Assembly (NCBI GenBank): GCA_937900675.1
Contig: CALCEA010000014.1
Coordinates: 1-45,905 of the forward strand
Direction: 5' to 3'
From: an uncultured Chitinophagaceae bacterium
GTDB taxonomy: Bacteria > Bacteroidota > Bacteroidia > Chitinophagales > Chitinophagaceae
Length of the DNA: 45,905 nt
Shown: piece by piece, positions 7,775 to 16,217 of the stretch
Numbering within the stretch: the stretch's first letter is position 1
How the letters are laid out: each line of letters begins with the position of its first letter
Notes under the pieces: generated by a model
The model's database searches: none
Told to the model about the DNA's origin: nothing
The model's input: only the letters and a program-made list of their open reading frames with translations
Position numbers and translations under genes: made by a program

Positions 7775-8161
7775 ATGTCAAAACAGATCATCGAATCAAA
7801 GAAAGTGCCTGCTCCAATTGGACCTTATAGCCAAGCAGTGATTGCTAACGGCTTTTTATTTGCGAGTGGCCAAGTGGCTTTTGACCCTAAAACAGGTGAG
7901 TTGGTATTGTCAGATATTGCTTCTGAAACAAAGCAAGTCATGGAAAATATTAAATCTATTTTAGAAGCAGCTGAATTAACTTTTGCGCATGTTGTTAAAA
8001 CAACCATTTTCTTAAGTGATATGGGTTTGTTTGCACAAGTGAACGAAGTGTATGGTTCTTATTTTTCTAAAGATTTTCCAGCTCGTGAAACCGTTGCTGT
8101 AAAAACTTTGCCTCGTAATGTAAATATTGAAATTAGTATTACCGCAGTAGTTAACTTATAA
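7775..8161 (+). CDS. ridA: RidA family reactive enamine/imine deaminase
   Basis: Cytoplasmic trimeric enzyme of 128 residues that hydrolyses reactive 2-aminoacrylate and related enamine/imine intermediates from PLP enzymes, releasing ammonia. The full family pattern is present: APIGPYSQAV near the N-terminus, FASGQVAFDP, and the C-terminal PARETVAVKTLPRNVNIEIS, where the arginine in LPRN is the substrate-carboxylate binder. It is transcribed away from tsaB. No clear -7 element was seen in the short spacer. Its last 11 bases overlap the 3' end of the convergent epimerase-like gene, and its terminator lies inside that gene. Confidence 0.95.
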   Translation: MSKQIIESKKVPAPIGPYSQAVIANGFLFASGQVAFDPKTGELVLSDIASETKQVMENIKSILEAAELTFAHVVKTTIFLSDMGLFAQVNEVYGSYFSKDFPARETVAVKTLPRNVNIEISITAVVNL

Positions 8162-9086
8162 TATACTGGTAACTGGTTATCAGTTCCCAGGTTTCATGGG
8201 GCTTCACTAAGTGAAGCCCCATTTTGTTATTAAAACAATTAGGTGCAGCACTTAAATTTTCAACAGCAATGCTCTTTCTATCTTCAGGAGTATACAATTG
8301 TAAATATGGATAATTAGCTATTGGAGTAATGATTATTTTTTGATGATCTTTTTGAATGGTGCAGGAAGGGTCTGTTTCATCAATTACCCAACAATCATCT
8401 AAATGCTTAGTTCCCAATGTACTTCCTGTACTAAATTGAGTGTCTTCTATGATAGCTCCTGTAGGAAGTAAGTTTTGATCATATACAATTTTACCTTTAT
8501 TCTTAAATTGAATACTATAATCGTTGACAGTTTTTCCTAATTGAAAATAAGGGTGCCATCCATCCATCATAGGAATGGCTTGATGATGATGATTGGTAAT
8601 AGTTGTTGTTACAATGATGGTATTGTTTGTTTTCAATGTCCATTTTAAATGAATGCTATAAGGAAAAGGATAACCTTTATCGGTTGCTTTATAGTGATAC
8701 ACTAAAATGACAGATGCTTGGTGTATGTCTTGATGGGTTGACTCAATATCATATACTGCATCATATTGAATACCATGTAGTGCATGATTCCCTAAATAGA
8801 ATTTTTCAATGGTATATATCTTTTCTTCATGCTCATATTGTCCATTAGCCAATCTGCAAGAAAATGGACTCATTTTGCCACTTTTAAATCCATTCATTTC
8901 AAAATTTCCCCATCCCTTTGAAAAATCATTTCCATGAATGATAGAAGTGCTGCCGTTTACCATCCACTCGTTGAGTAAGCCCCCTTTAGTAGATATAACA
9001 ACACTGTTTTTACTACTGTTGTCGGTTAGCCTTATTTCTTGGAAATTGGTAACAGGGCTAATTTGTATTTCGAAGGGCATTTGCAT
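8151..9086 (-). CDS. Aldose 1-epimerase (galactose mutarotase-like) family protein
   Basis: Predicted carbohydrate-binding or mutarotase protein of 311 residues with no signal peptide. The galactose-mutarotase-like beta-sandwich is suggested by GNHALHGIQYD (conserved histidine), ITNHHHQAIPMMDGWHPYFQLG (the GWHPYF motif of this subfamily) and the late LQLYTP, SIAVENLSAAPNCFNN and GLHLVKPHETWEL stretches, the last corresponding to the family's GLxxLxPGE ending. It resembles the YeaD/GalM-like subgroup rather than canonical GalM, so the substrate is unknown. The stop region overlaps ridA by 11 bases. A -7 element at 9103-9110 serves it, back to back with that of the next gene. Met1 and Met3 are both possible starts. 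Confidence 0.85.
   Translation of the reverse strand: MQMPFEIQISPVTNFQEIRLTDNSSKNSVVISTKGGLLNEWMVNGSTSIIHGNDFSKGWGNFEMNGFKSGKMSPFSCRLANGQYEHEEKIYTIEKFYLGNHALHGIQYDAVYDIESTHQDIHQASVILVYHYKATDKGYPFPYSIHLKWTLKTNNTIIVTTTITNHHHQAIPMMDGWHPYFQLGKTVNDYSIQFKNKGKIVYDQNLLPTGAIIEDTQFSTGSTLGTKHLDDCWVIDETDPSCTIQKDHQKIIITPIANYPYLQLYTPEDRKSIAVENLSAAPNCFNNKMGLHLVKPHETWELITSYQYIIS
8196..8225 (+). terminator. ridA terminator embedded in the facing epimerase-like gene
   Basis: ATGGGGCTTCAC (8196-8207), loop TAA, then its exact reverse complement (8211-8222), running into TTTTG. The U tract is present only for plus-strand transcription, so it serves ridA, whose stop lies 35 bases upstream. On the minus strand the same bases encode MGLHLVKPH of the epimerase-like protein. 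Confidence 0.88.
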
Positions 9087-9102
9087 TGGATTAATGGTAA
9101 AT

Positions 9103-9110
9103 CAAAACTA
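9103..9110 (-). promoter_or_regulatory. Putative -7 promoter element of the epimerase-like gene
   Basis: TAGTTTTG on the minus strand matches TAnnTTTG and lies 16 bases before the start codon. It is only 6 bases from the opposite-facing element at 9117-9124. Confidence 0.5.
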
Positions 9111-9116
9111 TTCTAT

Positions 9117-9124
9117 TAACTTTG
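9117..9124 (+). promoter_or_regulatory. Putative -7 promoter element of the small exported protein
   Basis: TAACTTTG matches TAnnTTTG and is 17 bases before the ATG at 9142. It nearly abuts the divergent element at 9103-9110. Confidence 0.5.
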
Positions 9125-9141
9125 AATCATAAAAATAAAAT

Positions 9142-9717
9142 ATGCGCTACACTTTATTTTTGACATGTATATTAATGGCATTTATTGCAAATGGCCAAAA
9201 TGTAGTATCCAAATACGATAGTACTTTGAAAATAGGGAAGTCTGGTTATAGAATTTCTTGTTTTAATAAATTAGTGGATCGAAATATCTTGAATATAAGA
9301 CCTATTGGCTTTAAGCAAGAAGCAAGAGAGGTTTCTTTTGAATTAAAGGGTAGGGTTACCGGCTCTGAAATTGATGATTTAAACTTAGATGGTTTCCCGG
9401 ATGTGTTAATTTATTTTTTAGATAAAGACGGTAAGCCTTCTATCTTATGTGTAAGTTCAAAAAACAACGAAAGCTTAATGCCCATTTTTTTCCCAGATAT
9501 CATGAATGACATGGTTTTGAGTAAAGGATATCGTGGTGGGGATGAATATAAATTAGTAGAAGGTATTTTATTCAGAAAATTCCCAGTGTTTGAATCAGAT
9601 ACTTCTATCAAAACGCCTACTAATAAAGTAAGACAAATAATGTACAGAGTAGTAGAGGGTGATCAGGGATCTTGGAAGTTTAAAGCTTTCAAGAATTTTG
9701 ATATGAATAAAGATTAA
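9142..9717 (+). CDS. Exported hypothetical protein with a calcium-loop-like motif
   Basis: I do not recognise a named family. The protein has 191 residues with a signal peptide at about 1-18 (ending ANGQ), so it is probably periplasmic or surface-located. Residues about 70-95 contain the GRVTGSEIDDLNLDGFPDVLIYFLD stretch in two parts: a short strand, then DLNLDGFPD, a DxNxDGxxD calcium-binding pattern as in FG-GAP and VCBS-type repeats, here only once. The rest is mixed beta strands with two cysteines (at about 40 and 101). It ends by overlapping the last 4 bases of convergent porZ. Expression is probably from the TAnnTTTG element at 9117. Confidence 0.75.
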   Translation: MRYTLFLTCILMAFIANGQNVVSKYDSTLKIGKSGYRISCFNKLVDRNILNIRPIGFKQEAREVSFELKGRVTGSEIDDLNLDGFPDVLIYFLDKDGKPSILCVSSKNNESLMPIFFPDIMNDMVLSKGYRGGDEYKLVEGILFRKFPVFESDTSIKTPTNKVRQIMYRVVEGDQGSWKFKAFKNFDMNKD

Positions 9718-11537
9718 TATCCTTTCGTAATCATTATTTTTCCAACAGCTTTTTCATTTCCTTCATCATCTCTAACAAATACCAAGTAAATGCCTGTGGC
9801 TACAGGGTTTCCTTCATATGTTTTTCCATTCCAAACAGCTTGGCCTCCTAATGCCCTTGTTTGATAAATTAGTTTTCCATTGATATCTGTAATCTTTACT
9901 TGAGCATGGTCTACCAATTTTTTAAAACTAATTAAGCCGCTAAAATCAGGGGGGACTGGATTAGGGAAAATAAAAATACTTTCTTGATGGGTTGCAGCTT
10001 TTGTTGCAGTGCTTCTATAACTTACCCATTCTTGATTGGTTTTAAAAAACACTTCTCCATTGTTAGGTTCAATAATCATTTGTTCAATGGTGTCTGAAGG
10101 CAAAGGACTATTATCTTTGGTAAAATGTTCAATAATGGTAAGTCCATCCTGGCTTACCAACCAAGCGCCATTATTGGTGCCAATCCATTTTCGATTGGCT
10201 GCATCAACAGCCATACATCTAATGGTTTCTTTTTGAAACAAATAGGCGTTAAATCCATTTGTCTTGACAATTGGCAAATATGCATTACAAGCTTCTTTAC
10301 TAATATCTCCACAATTAAAAATTCCAATTCCATTATCGGTGCCCACCCAAATAGCGCCATCCCTATCTTCTACCATACTAGTAACCCTATTGCTTGGTAA
10401 ATTTCCGCTATTACTGCCAGTTGTTTTTTGTACCCAACTAATAGTATTATAATAGTTGTCCGATTGAAATATATATAGGCCTTGTATAGAAGGGCCAGTC
10501 AAATATAATTGTTCATTTTGATTGGCAAGTAATTGAATTGAGCCGTTTAAATTGATTCCATTGGGTAATGAATAGGTTTTAGTATTGTTATTCTGTATAA
10601 AGCTTAATCCTTTTTGATCATTCAATACCCAACCCCTACCATTTTTTGAAAATGAAATATTTTTTATAGTACCTACTGGGTTATTTTGTACAATTTGTAG
10701 TTGGTTCCCATCAAAGCTATATATGCTTTGAGTATTGGCAAGCCAAAATAGATTACTTGTAGGATTTGCGGCAGTCCATTCTATATTTGGAATAGTCGTA
10801 TTTTGAATGGAAAAATAATTTGTCCAACCTTGATCTGTATAAGTTGCAAAACCGTTTGTATTGTTTGCAAATGGAGCAAGAATTATTTGTTCATTAGTAG
10901 ATGCAAAACCATTCATGGTTTTTCGGGGTCCAGATATATTGATCCATTTACTCAAATTAGGTGCAATCGCTATTCCCTTAATACTGTCTTTTAATACTTC
11001 AATATTTTTTGTGTAAGGTATGCTACTTAATTGATAGATTTTTTCTGCTTGAGCTAAGTCTTTGTTTTGCCATGTTTCTTTTATCTCATGAAGTACAAGA
11101 TCTATAACTACTATTCCAAAACCCGTTTCTATAAAGCCAAGCCCTCTATTGATTCTAATATTTTTAATTTCTTTATTGTTAAATAGGGAAGTGGTTTTGA
11201 TATCATTGATTAGGTATATTTGGTCACCTTTTATAATATCAATAGCACTATTTGTGTATGCTATGATTAATTGCTCGTTTTGTTGATCCCATGCAATGGT
11301 TTTAATACCTATTTCATGCAATCCATCTGACTTGCCTAAGAAATTAACTTTACCTGTATTTTCGTTATATACAATGATTTGATTTTTAGAAGCTAAATAA
11401 AATTGATCACCTTTTATAGCTTGTTGTATATTGGCGTTATTGTAATGTTCTCTCCATGTTCCTATTGCTCCAATGCTATTTTGAGCATTGGTTTTTAAAA
11501 TACAAAGACTACAAAATATAAATAAAAGTATTCTCAT
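9714..11537 (-). CDS. porZ: PorZ-like beta-propeller protein with type IX secretion C-terminal domain
   Basis: Exported 607-residue protein with a signal peptide (1-18, ending TNAQ). The N-terminal half matches the PorZ beta-propeller pattern: GTWREHYNNANIQ, GKSDGLHEIGIKTIAWD, LIIAYTNSAIDII and the FIETGFGIVVIDLVLHEIK block. A second propeller follows with two-component-regulator-like blades (MVEDRDGAIWVGTDNGIGIF, RKWIGTNNGAWLVSQDGL). Residues about 525-607 are a T9SS sorting domain (FIFPNPV, ITDINGKLIYQT, ATGIYLVFV). In Porphyromonas gingivalis PorZ is part of the attachment complex that delivers anionic lipopolysaccharide to T9SS cargo. Its ATG overlaps the TGA of the upstream GH3 fusion gene (ATGA at 11534-11537), so translation is likely coupled. 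A different propeller protein with a T9SS tail is the alternative. Confidence 0.82.
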   Translation of the reverse strand: MRILLFIFCSLCILKTNAQNSIGAIGTWREHYNNANIQQAIKGDQFYLASKNQIIVYNENTGKVNFLGKSDGLHEIGIKTIAWDQQNEQLIIAYTNSAIDIIKGDQIYLINDIKTTSLFNNKEIKNIRINRGLGFIETGFGIVVIDLVLHEIKETWQNKDLAQAEKIYQLSSIPYTKNIEVLKDSIKGIAIAPNLSKWINISGPRKTMNGFASTNEQIILAPFANNTNGFATYTDQGWTNYFSIQNTTIPNIEWTAANPTSNLFWLANTQSIYSFDGNQLQIVQNNPVGTIKNISFSKNGRGWVLNDQKGLSFIQNNNTKTYSLPNGINLNGSIQLLANQNEQLYLTGPSIQGLYIFQSDNYYNTISWVQKTTGSNSGNLPSNRVTSMVEDRDGAIWVGTDNGIGIFNCGDISKEACNAYLPIVKTNGFNAYLFQKETIRCMAVDAANRKWIGTNNGAWLVSQDGLTIIEHFTKDNSPLPSDTIEQMIIEPNNGEVFFKTNQEWVSYRSTATKAATHQESIFIFPNPVPPDFSGLISFKKLVDHAQVKITDINGKLIYQTRALGGQAVWNGKTYEGNPVATGIYLVFVRDDEGNEKAVGKIMITKGY

Positions 11538-14419
11538 TTTAAAAGGGCACTATAGATGACTTCTTGAATCTTTGGTCTTAAATTTAAACTACTAAAAGCT
11601 TTATTATCCCTGGTTGGGAAAACCCTATTGGATAAAAATATATACAATAACTGATGTTCTGGGTCTGCCCATACACAGGTTCCAGTAAATCCAGTATGAC
11701 CAAATGTACTTGACGATACACTTGCACTAGGGTAGGGTTCTTTTAAGTTTTTATTATCCTTTTCTGGCTTGTCAAATCCTAAGCCTCTTCTGCTATTGGG
11801 TGTATTGTAAGCAGTATATTTTTTTATTGTACTTGAATTAAAATATTTTTTACCCTCATATTGCCCCTCATTTAAAAGCATTAAATACAATTTTGCTAAA
11901 TCTGTAGCATTGCTAAATAATCCTGCATGTCCAGCTATTCCACCCATTGTGGAGGCGCCTTCGTCATGAACGCTTCCTTGAACTAATTCATTTCTAAAAT
12001 AATTGTCTAACTCTGTTGCTGCAATATTTTCTTTAGTTGTTTTTTGTAAGGGTAAAAATCCTGTACTTGTCATACCTAGTGGTTCATAGAAATTTTTTCT
12101 TGTATAGTCTTGCAAAGACATCCCGCTTACCTTTTCTACTATCCATCCTAAAAATATAAAATCATTATCGCTATAAATGTATTTTCCTGCTTCAGTTACC
12201 GGACTTCTTAGAATTTGTTGTTGAATACTGTCCATCCAATAGTTAACCAAGAACTTAGTTGGGGTAATCATTTGTTGATGTGTTGCATCTTTATAACTAC
12301 TTACTAAGTCTTTATTTAAACTGCCATCGTTGTTCAATAGTTTTTCGTAAAACTTGATATAAGGATATAATCCTGCCTGATGTAATAATAAATCTCTTAA
12401 AGTGATGTTGGCTTTTGTATTGCCCTTTACCCAAGGTAAATAATCGCCAATGGTTTTATCAATATCTACTTTTCCTTCCTCCACCAATTTCATAATTGCC
12501 ACAGTAGTAGCACTCACTTTTGTAACAGAAGCAAGGTCATAATAGGTTTGATTGGTTACTGGAGGAGTACCTTCACCAGCAATAGTGCCATAAGACTTAT
12601 TGAATACAATTTGGTTATCTTTTGCTACCAGTACTTGACAACCCGGAAGGCCTTTTTTTTTAATGGCATCTGCCACCAATGAATCTATTGCATTCAACTT
12701 ATCTATTTGAATACTCGTAACAGTATTGTTTTGCGAATTGGTTACTGTCTTTGAAGGCATTGAATTGCCTAATCCATATGGCATTTGTTGAGTAACAGTA
12801 ACTGGTAAAACTCCTACCGCATCTATTTTTCCCTCTAACCATAAAATGGCAGCATTTTCTGTATGTATATTGTCTTCGTAAGCAAACAATATATTTTTAA
12901 TTCCGGGAAAATCTGCTACTGCATAAGGATTGCCAAATACAATATGCGTCCAACTTTCATGACCCGGTCTATTTAAAAATTGTAAAATACTATTGGGTAT
13001 TTCAAAATGATTTGCTGGTTTGCGATTATAGCTGTGTACTCCAACAATAACTTGATCGAAATCAATCAATTGTTTTTCTATAGATTGTAAATAATTGGTA
13101 TCTGCGCCTTTGCTAAAGAACACTGTAGCATCATAACCCACACTTAATGCATTGCTAATAGTATTTGATGTAGTAGCATTTAAAACAAGATAGGCAATTC
13201 TTTGGCCTTTTTTTATGATAGGTCTTTGATTAGCATTTACAAAAGTCAAAGATTGTTTTGCCATAGTGGCTTTCAAATTTCCTACTGATTGATTTAAGTC
13301 TGAGATAATATTTGCAGTATCAATTGCGTTTAATTGACTCAATCCGTATTTGAATTTTGCAGATAATACTTTTTTAACTCTTGCGTCTATATCTTTTACG
13401 CTTAATCTTCCTTTAGATATAGCTTCTTTTACTCTCTTGATGGATTGTCCAATATCGCCAGGTAAACAAAGCATATCATTGCCTGCTAAAATTGCTTGCA
13501 CATTGGCTTCGCCCTCTGGGTAATAATTGCTTATGGCTTTCATGTCTAATGCATCAGTTACCGCAATTCCTTTGAACCCTAATTCTGTTTTCAATAAACC
13601 ATTGATGGCTTTTGAAGAAAGTGAAGTGGGTCTTTTTTCTCCATTATCTATTGCTGGCACTGAAAGATGTGCTACCATTACAGATTCTATTCCTGCATCA
13701 ATCAATGCTTTAAACGGTGCAATTTCCATGCTATCTAATGCTTCTCTAGATTTATTTACTACAGGAATATCTACATGTGAATCTACGCTTACATCTCCAT
13801 GACCAGGAAAATGTTTTGCAGTTGCCATTACGCCATTGTCTTGCATTCCTTTCATATATGCAATACCATAATCAATCACTGTTTTTTTGTTTTGCCCAAA
13901 ACTTCTATCATTGATCACCGGGTTTGCAGGATTATTATTAATATCTACATCTGGCGCATAATTCACTTGTATACCTAATCTTTTACATTGTGCTGCAATG
14001 GCTGCGCCCATTTGATACACTAATTGATTATTAGGCATGGCACCTAATGACAATTGTCTTGGAAACATTTCAACACTATCTAATCTCATGCCAACACCCC
14101 ATTCCGCATCAATCGTAATAAGCAAAGGTGTTTTTGCAATTTTTTGATAATTATTAGTTTGTATAGCTTGTCTAACTGGTCCTCCCTGAAAAAAACAAAG
14201 TCCACCAATATTGTATTGCTTGATTAAGTCTGCTAAAGAGTCAATTTTTTTAGGCTCCCAATTACTGTGTGCTCTTAAAACCATTAATTGAGCAATTTTC
14301 TCATCTAAACTTAGAGATTTGAATTGGTGTTTTACCCATTTTTTTTCTGCTCGAGTTTGTGCATCAACAGTCATTTGAAAACATGCGAACATGCAAATGA
14401 TTAAACCTAATTTTTTCAT
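11534..14419 (-). CDS. GH3 beta-N-acetylhexosaminidase fused to a class C-type serine hydrolase
   Basis: Exported 961-residue two-enzyme fusion, signal peptide about 1-20. The N-terminal part (about 30-375) is a GH3 NagZ-type domain, with the acid/base loop AKHFPGHGDVSVDSH (201-215, Asp213/His215 dyad) and nucleophile Asp289 in AVTDALDM. A GH3 C-terminal-like sandwich occupies about 395-560. The last part (about 575-961) is a beta-lactamase/transpeptidase-like domain with Ser631-x-x-Lys634 (SVTK), Tyr749-Ser-Asp751 in the YxN position, and His908-Thr-Gly910 in the KTG position. The fusion is known from Bacteroidota and suggests coupled cleavage of GlcNAc-containing muropeptides and stem peptides or esters; the exact substrate of the second domain is unknown. 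It is translationally coupled to porZ. Confidence 0.92.
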   Translation of the reverse strand: MKKLGLIICMFACFQMTVDAQTRAEKKWVKHQFKSLSLDEKIAQLMVLRAHSNWEPKKIDSLADLIKQYNIGGLCFFQGGPVRQAIQTNNYQKIAKTPLLITIDAEWGVGMRLDSVEMFPRQLSLGAMPNNQLVYQMGAAIAAQCKRLGIQVNYAPDVDINNNPANPVINDRSFGQNKKTVIDYGIAYMKGMQDNGVMATAKHFPGHGDVSVDSHVDIPVVNKSREALDSMEIAPFKALIDAGIESVMVAHLSVPAIDNGEKRPTSLSSKAINGLLKTELGFKGIAVTDALDMKAISNYYPEGEANVQAILAGNDMLCLPGDIGQSIKRVKEAISKGRLSVKDIDARVKKVLSAKFKYGLSQLNAIDTANIISDLNQSVGNLKATMAKQSLTFVNANQRPIIKKGQRIAYLVLNATTSNTISNALSVGYDATVFFSKGADTNYLQSIEKQLIDFDQVIVGVHSYNRKPANHFEIPNSILQFLNRPGHESWTHIVFGNPYAVADFPGIKNILFAYEDNIHTENAAILWLEGKIDAVGVLPVTVTQQMPYGLGNSMPSKTVTNSQNNTVTSIQIDKLNAIDSLVADAIKKKGLPGCQVLVAKDNQIVFNKSYGTIAGEGTPPVTNQTYYDLASVTKVSATTVAIMKLVEEGKVDIDKTIGDYLPWVKGNTKANITLRDLLLHQAGLYPYIKFYEKLLNNDGSLNKDLVSSYKDATHQQMITPTKFLVNYWMDSIQQQILRSPVTEAGKYIYSDNDFIFLGWIVEKVSGMSLQDYTRKNFYEPLGMTSTGFLPLQKTTKENIAATELDNYFRNELVQGSVHDEGASTMGGIAGHAGLFSNATDLAKLYLMLLNEGQYEGKKYFNSSTIKKYTAYNTPNSRRGLGFDKPEKDNKNLKEPYPSASVSSSTFGHTGFTGTCVWADPEHQLLYIFLSNRVFPTRDNKAFSSLNLRPKIQEVIYSALLK

Positions 14420-14453
14420 AAGACCAGCTTTATTGTTGCAATTTAAGGATAAT

Positions 14454-14486
14454 AAAAAAGCTTACCCTATTTAGGATAAGCTTTTT
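14454..14486 (-). terminator. Terminator after the DUF5606 gene
   Basis: AAAAAGCTTA pairs with TAAGCTTTTT, extended by CCT/AGG past one mismatch, around a TATTT loop. On the minus strand a run of six T follows the stem. It separates the DUF5606 gene from the GH3 fusion gene downstream. Confidence 0.82.
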
Positions 14487-14504
14487 ATAAATATTGGGTA
14501 GTAC

Positions 14505-14909
14505 TTATGCTTCAGGCTCTTCGTCCACTGGAAGCACCGGTTCTATATTATTGGCTTTTAATTGACCAAACCATTTTACCATCTTTTTCATATCACTAGG
14601 ATAAACACGCTCGAAATCCATAGATGGGAATACTTTTTTAAAGTAGGCTGTTACTGCTTTTGGATCTTTTTCGCTTGGCAATGCTTCTTTAGATTTGCCC
14701 ATTGCAATAAACACTTCCGCTAAAAACACATTGTCATGGGTTGTATATACTTCAATACTTTCTAAATGCGAGAATTGATGTACTCTAGAACTCACAAACT
14801 GAGTAGCGCCAGTTTCTAAAGATTTAGCGATAGCACCATCATTTTTGCTGCTAATCATTTCAAATAATCCAGATAGGCCAGAAACTGCCATTAAGTTATT
14901 GTATTCCAT
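14505..14909 (-). CDS. DUF5606 domain-containing protein
   Basis: Small acidic cytoplasmic protein of 134 residues. It matches the DUF5606 pattern of Bacteroidota as I recall it: an N-terminal MAVSGLSGLFEMIS block, a VSSRVHQFSHLESIEVYT strand, an EVFIAMGK helix, and a C-terminal YFKKVFPSMDFERVYPSDMKKMVKWF helix pair. The fold may be a small beta-barrel followed by helices. No function is known for the family. It stands alone on the minus strand, bounded by a terminator, and is divergent from the DegT-rpoN unit. No full TAnnTTTG element was found upstream of it. Confidence 0.8.
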   Translation of the reverse strand: MEYNNLMAVSGLSGLFEMISSKNDGAIAKSLETGATQFVSSRVHQFSHLESIEVYTTHDNVFLAEVFIAMGKSKEALPSEKDPKAVTAYFKKVFPSMDFERVYPSDMKKMVKWFGQLKANNIEPVLPVDEEPEA

Positions 14910-14975
14910 AAAGTTCTATTTCGTTTTTTTACTGGCGCAAATTACTGAAAAACCCTCAATTTTCATTTTTTAAAC

Positions 14976-14983
14976 TACCTTTG
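14976..14983 (+). promoter_or_regulatory. Putative -7 promoter element of the DegT-rpoN-PAP2-RND unit
   Basis: TACCTTTG matches TAnnTTTG and lies 22 bases before the start codon at 15006. No convincing -33 TTTG was seen. Confidence 0.5.
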
Positions 14984-15005
14984 TTTATCATTAAAAATCA
15001 AGCAT

Positions 15006-16205
15006 ATGCCCGGTTTTGAATTTTTTGGCGACGAAGAAAGAAAAGAAGTAAATGATGTCTTGGAGACAGGTATTTTAATGCGTTATGGATTTGATGGTCC
15101 TCGTAAAGGAATCTGGAAATCCAAAGAGTTAGAAGCAGCCATTTGTAAGACATTTGGTACTGGATATGCTCAATTAACCTCTAGTGGAACTGCTGCTTTA
15201 ACTACAGCAATGGCGTCTTTGGGAATTGGTGCAGGGGATGAAGTGATTATGCCAGCATTCACATTTGTGGCTAGTTTTGAAGCAGTTTTGAGTATGGGCG
15301 CTGTTCCCGTTTTAGTGGATATTGATGAAACTTTGACTTTGAACCCAACTGCTGTAAAGGCAGCGATCACATCAAAGACAAAGTGTATCATGCCAGTTCA
15401 CATGTGCGGTAGTATGGCTGATTTAGATGCTTTAAAAGCCATCTGTGATGAACATCATTTGATTTTATTAGAAGATGCTTGTCAAAGTATCGGTGGAACA
15501 TATAAAGGAAAACATTTAGGTACTATTGGCCATGCAGGTACTTTCTCTTTTGACTTTGTTAAAATGATTACTTGTGGCGAAGGTGGCGTAGTGATGACGA
15601 ATGATCAAAGCGTTTATACAAAATGTGATGCATTCACAGATCATGGACACGATCATTTAGGCGTGGATAGAGGAGCGGATTTGCATCCTTTTTTAGGATA
15701 CAATTTTAGAATTAGTGAATTGCATGCCGCTGTGGGCTTGGCTCAAATCAGAAAATTAGATACTTTCTTAAGCATACAAAGAAGAAATAATCAGATTCTA
15801 AGATCATATCTAGAACAAGTTCCTGGAATTAGTTTTAGAGTAGTGCCAGATCCATCAGGAGATAGTGCAAGTTTCTTATCTTGGTTCTTGCCTTCTCAAG
15901 AGAAAATGGAAAAAGCTATTGAAGCATTAAAAACTGCTGGCATTTTTGCTGGTAATTTTTATTGGTTTGCTAATAATTGGCATTATATCAGAAAATGGGA
16001 TCACTTAAAGAATGTTCAAAGTTTATATGCTTTAAACGAAGCGCAACAAATAGCGCTTTCAAAATTAAGTGATACAAAGTTTGAAGCCAGTGACGCGATC
16101 ATGTCAAGATGTATATCTACAGCTATTAGTCTTACTTGGACAGAAGAGCAGGTACATGCTAAGGGCGCACAGTTTTTACAAGTTTTGAAAGAAGCACTTT
16201 CATAA
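15006..16205 (+). CDS. DegT/DnrJ/EryC1/StrS family PLP-dependent aminotransferase
   Basis: Cytoplasmic fold-type I aminotransferase of 399 residues, of the family that aminates keto-sugars or related cyclic ketones. The cofactor site shows LTSSGTAALTTAM near residue 60, DACQSIGGTYKGKHLGTIG near 155-175, and the internal-aldimine lysine Lys186 in FSFDFVKMITCGEGG. NFRISELHAAVGLAQIRKL (about 236-255) is the usual family block. The opening MPGFEFFGDEERKEV is typical for this family. It is the first gene of a tight four-gene plus-strand unit and rpoN starts 12 bases after it. No sugar-nucleotide genes lie nearby, so its substrate is unknown. Confidence 0.9.
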   Translation: MPGFEFFGDEERKEVNDVLETGILMRYGFDGPRKGIWKSKELEAAICKTFGTGYAQLTSSGTAALTTAMASLGIGAGDEVIMPAFTFVASFEAVLSMGAVPVLVDIDETLTLNPTAVKAAITSKTKCIMPVHMCGSMADLDALKAICDEHHLILLEDACQSIGGTYKGKHLGTIGHAGTFSFDFVKMITCGEGGVVMTNDQSVYTKCDAFTDHGHDHLGVDRGADLHPFLGYNFRISELHAAVGLAQIRKLDTFLSIQRRNNQILRSYLEQVPGISFRVVPDPSGDSASFLSWFLPSQEKMEKAIEALKTAGIFAGNFYWFANNWHYIRKWDHLKNVQSLYALNEAQQIALSKLSDTKFEASDAIMSRCISTAISLTWTEEQVHAKGAQFLQVLKEALS

Positions 16206-16217
16206 TAATATAAGAAT

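Noticed and set aside
7755..7775. Short palindrome-like sequence around TTGCAA between tsaB and ridA as an operator
   Set aside because: The arms are imperfect (one extra base) and it overlaps the region before ridA without other support.
11534..14419. The C-terminal domain of the GH3 fusion as a class C beta-lactamase conferring resistance
   Set aside because: Tyr-Ser-Asp and His-Thr-Gly fit the broader serine hydrolase/DD-peptidase group, and the fusion to a NagZ-type domain indicates cell-wall work.
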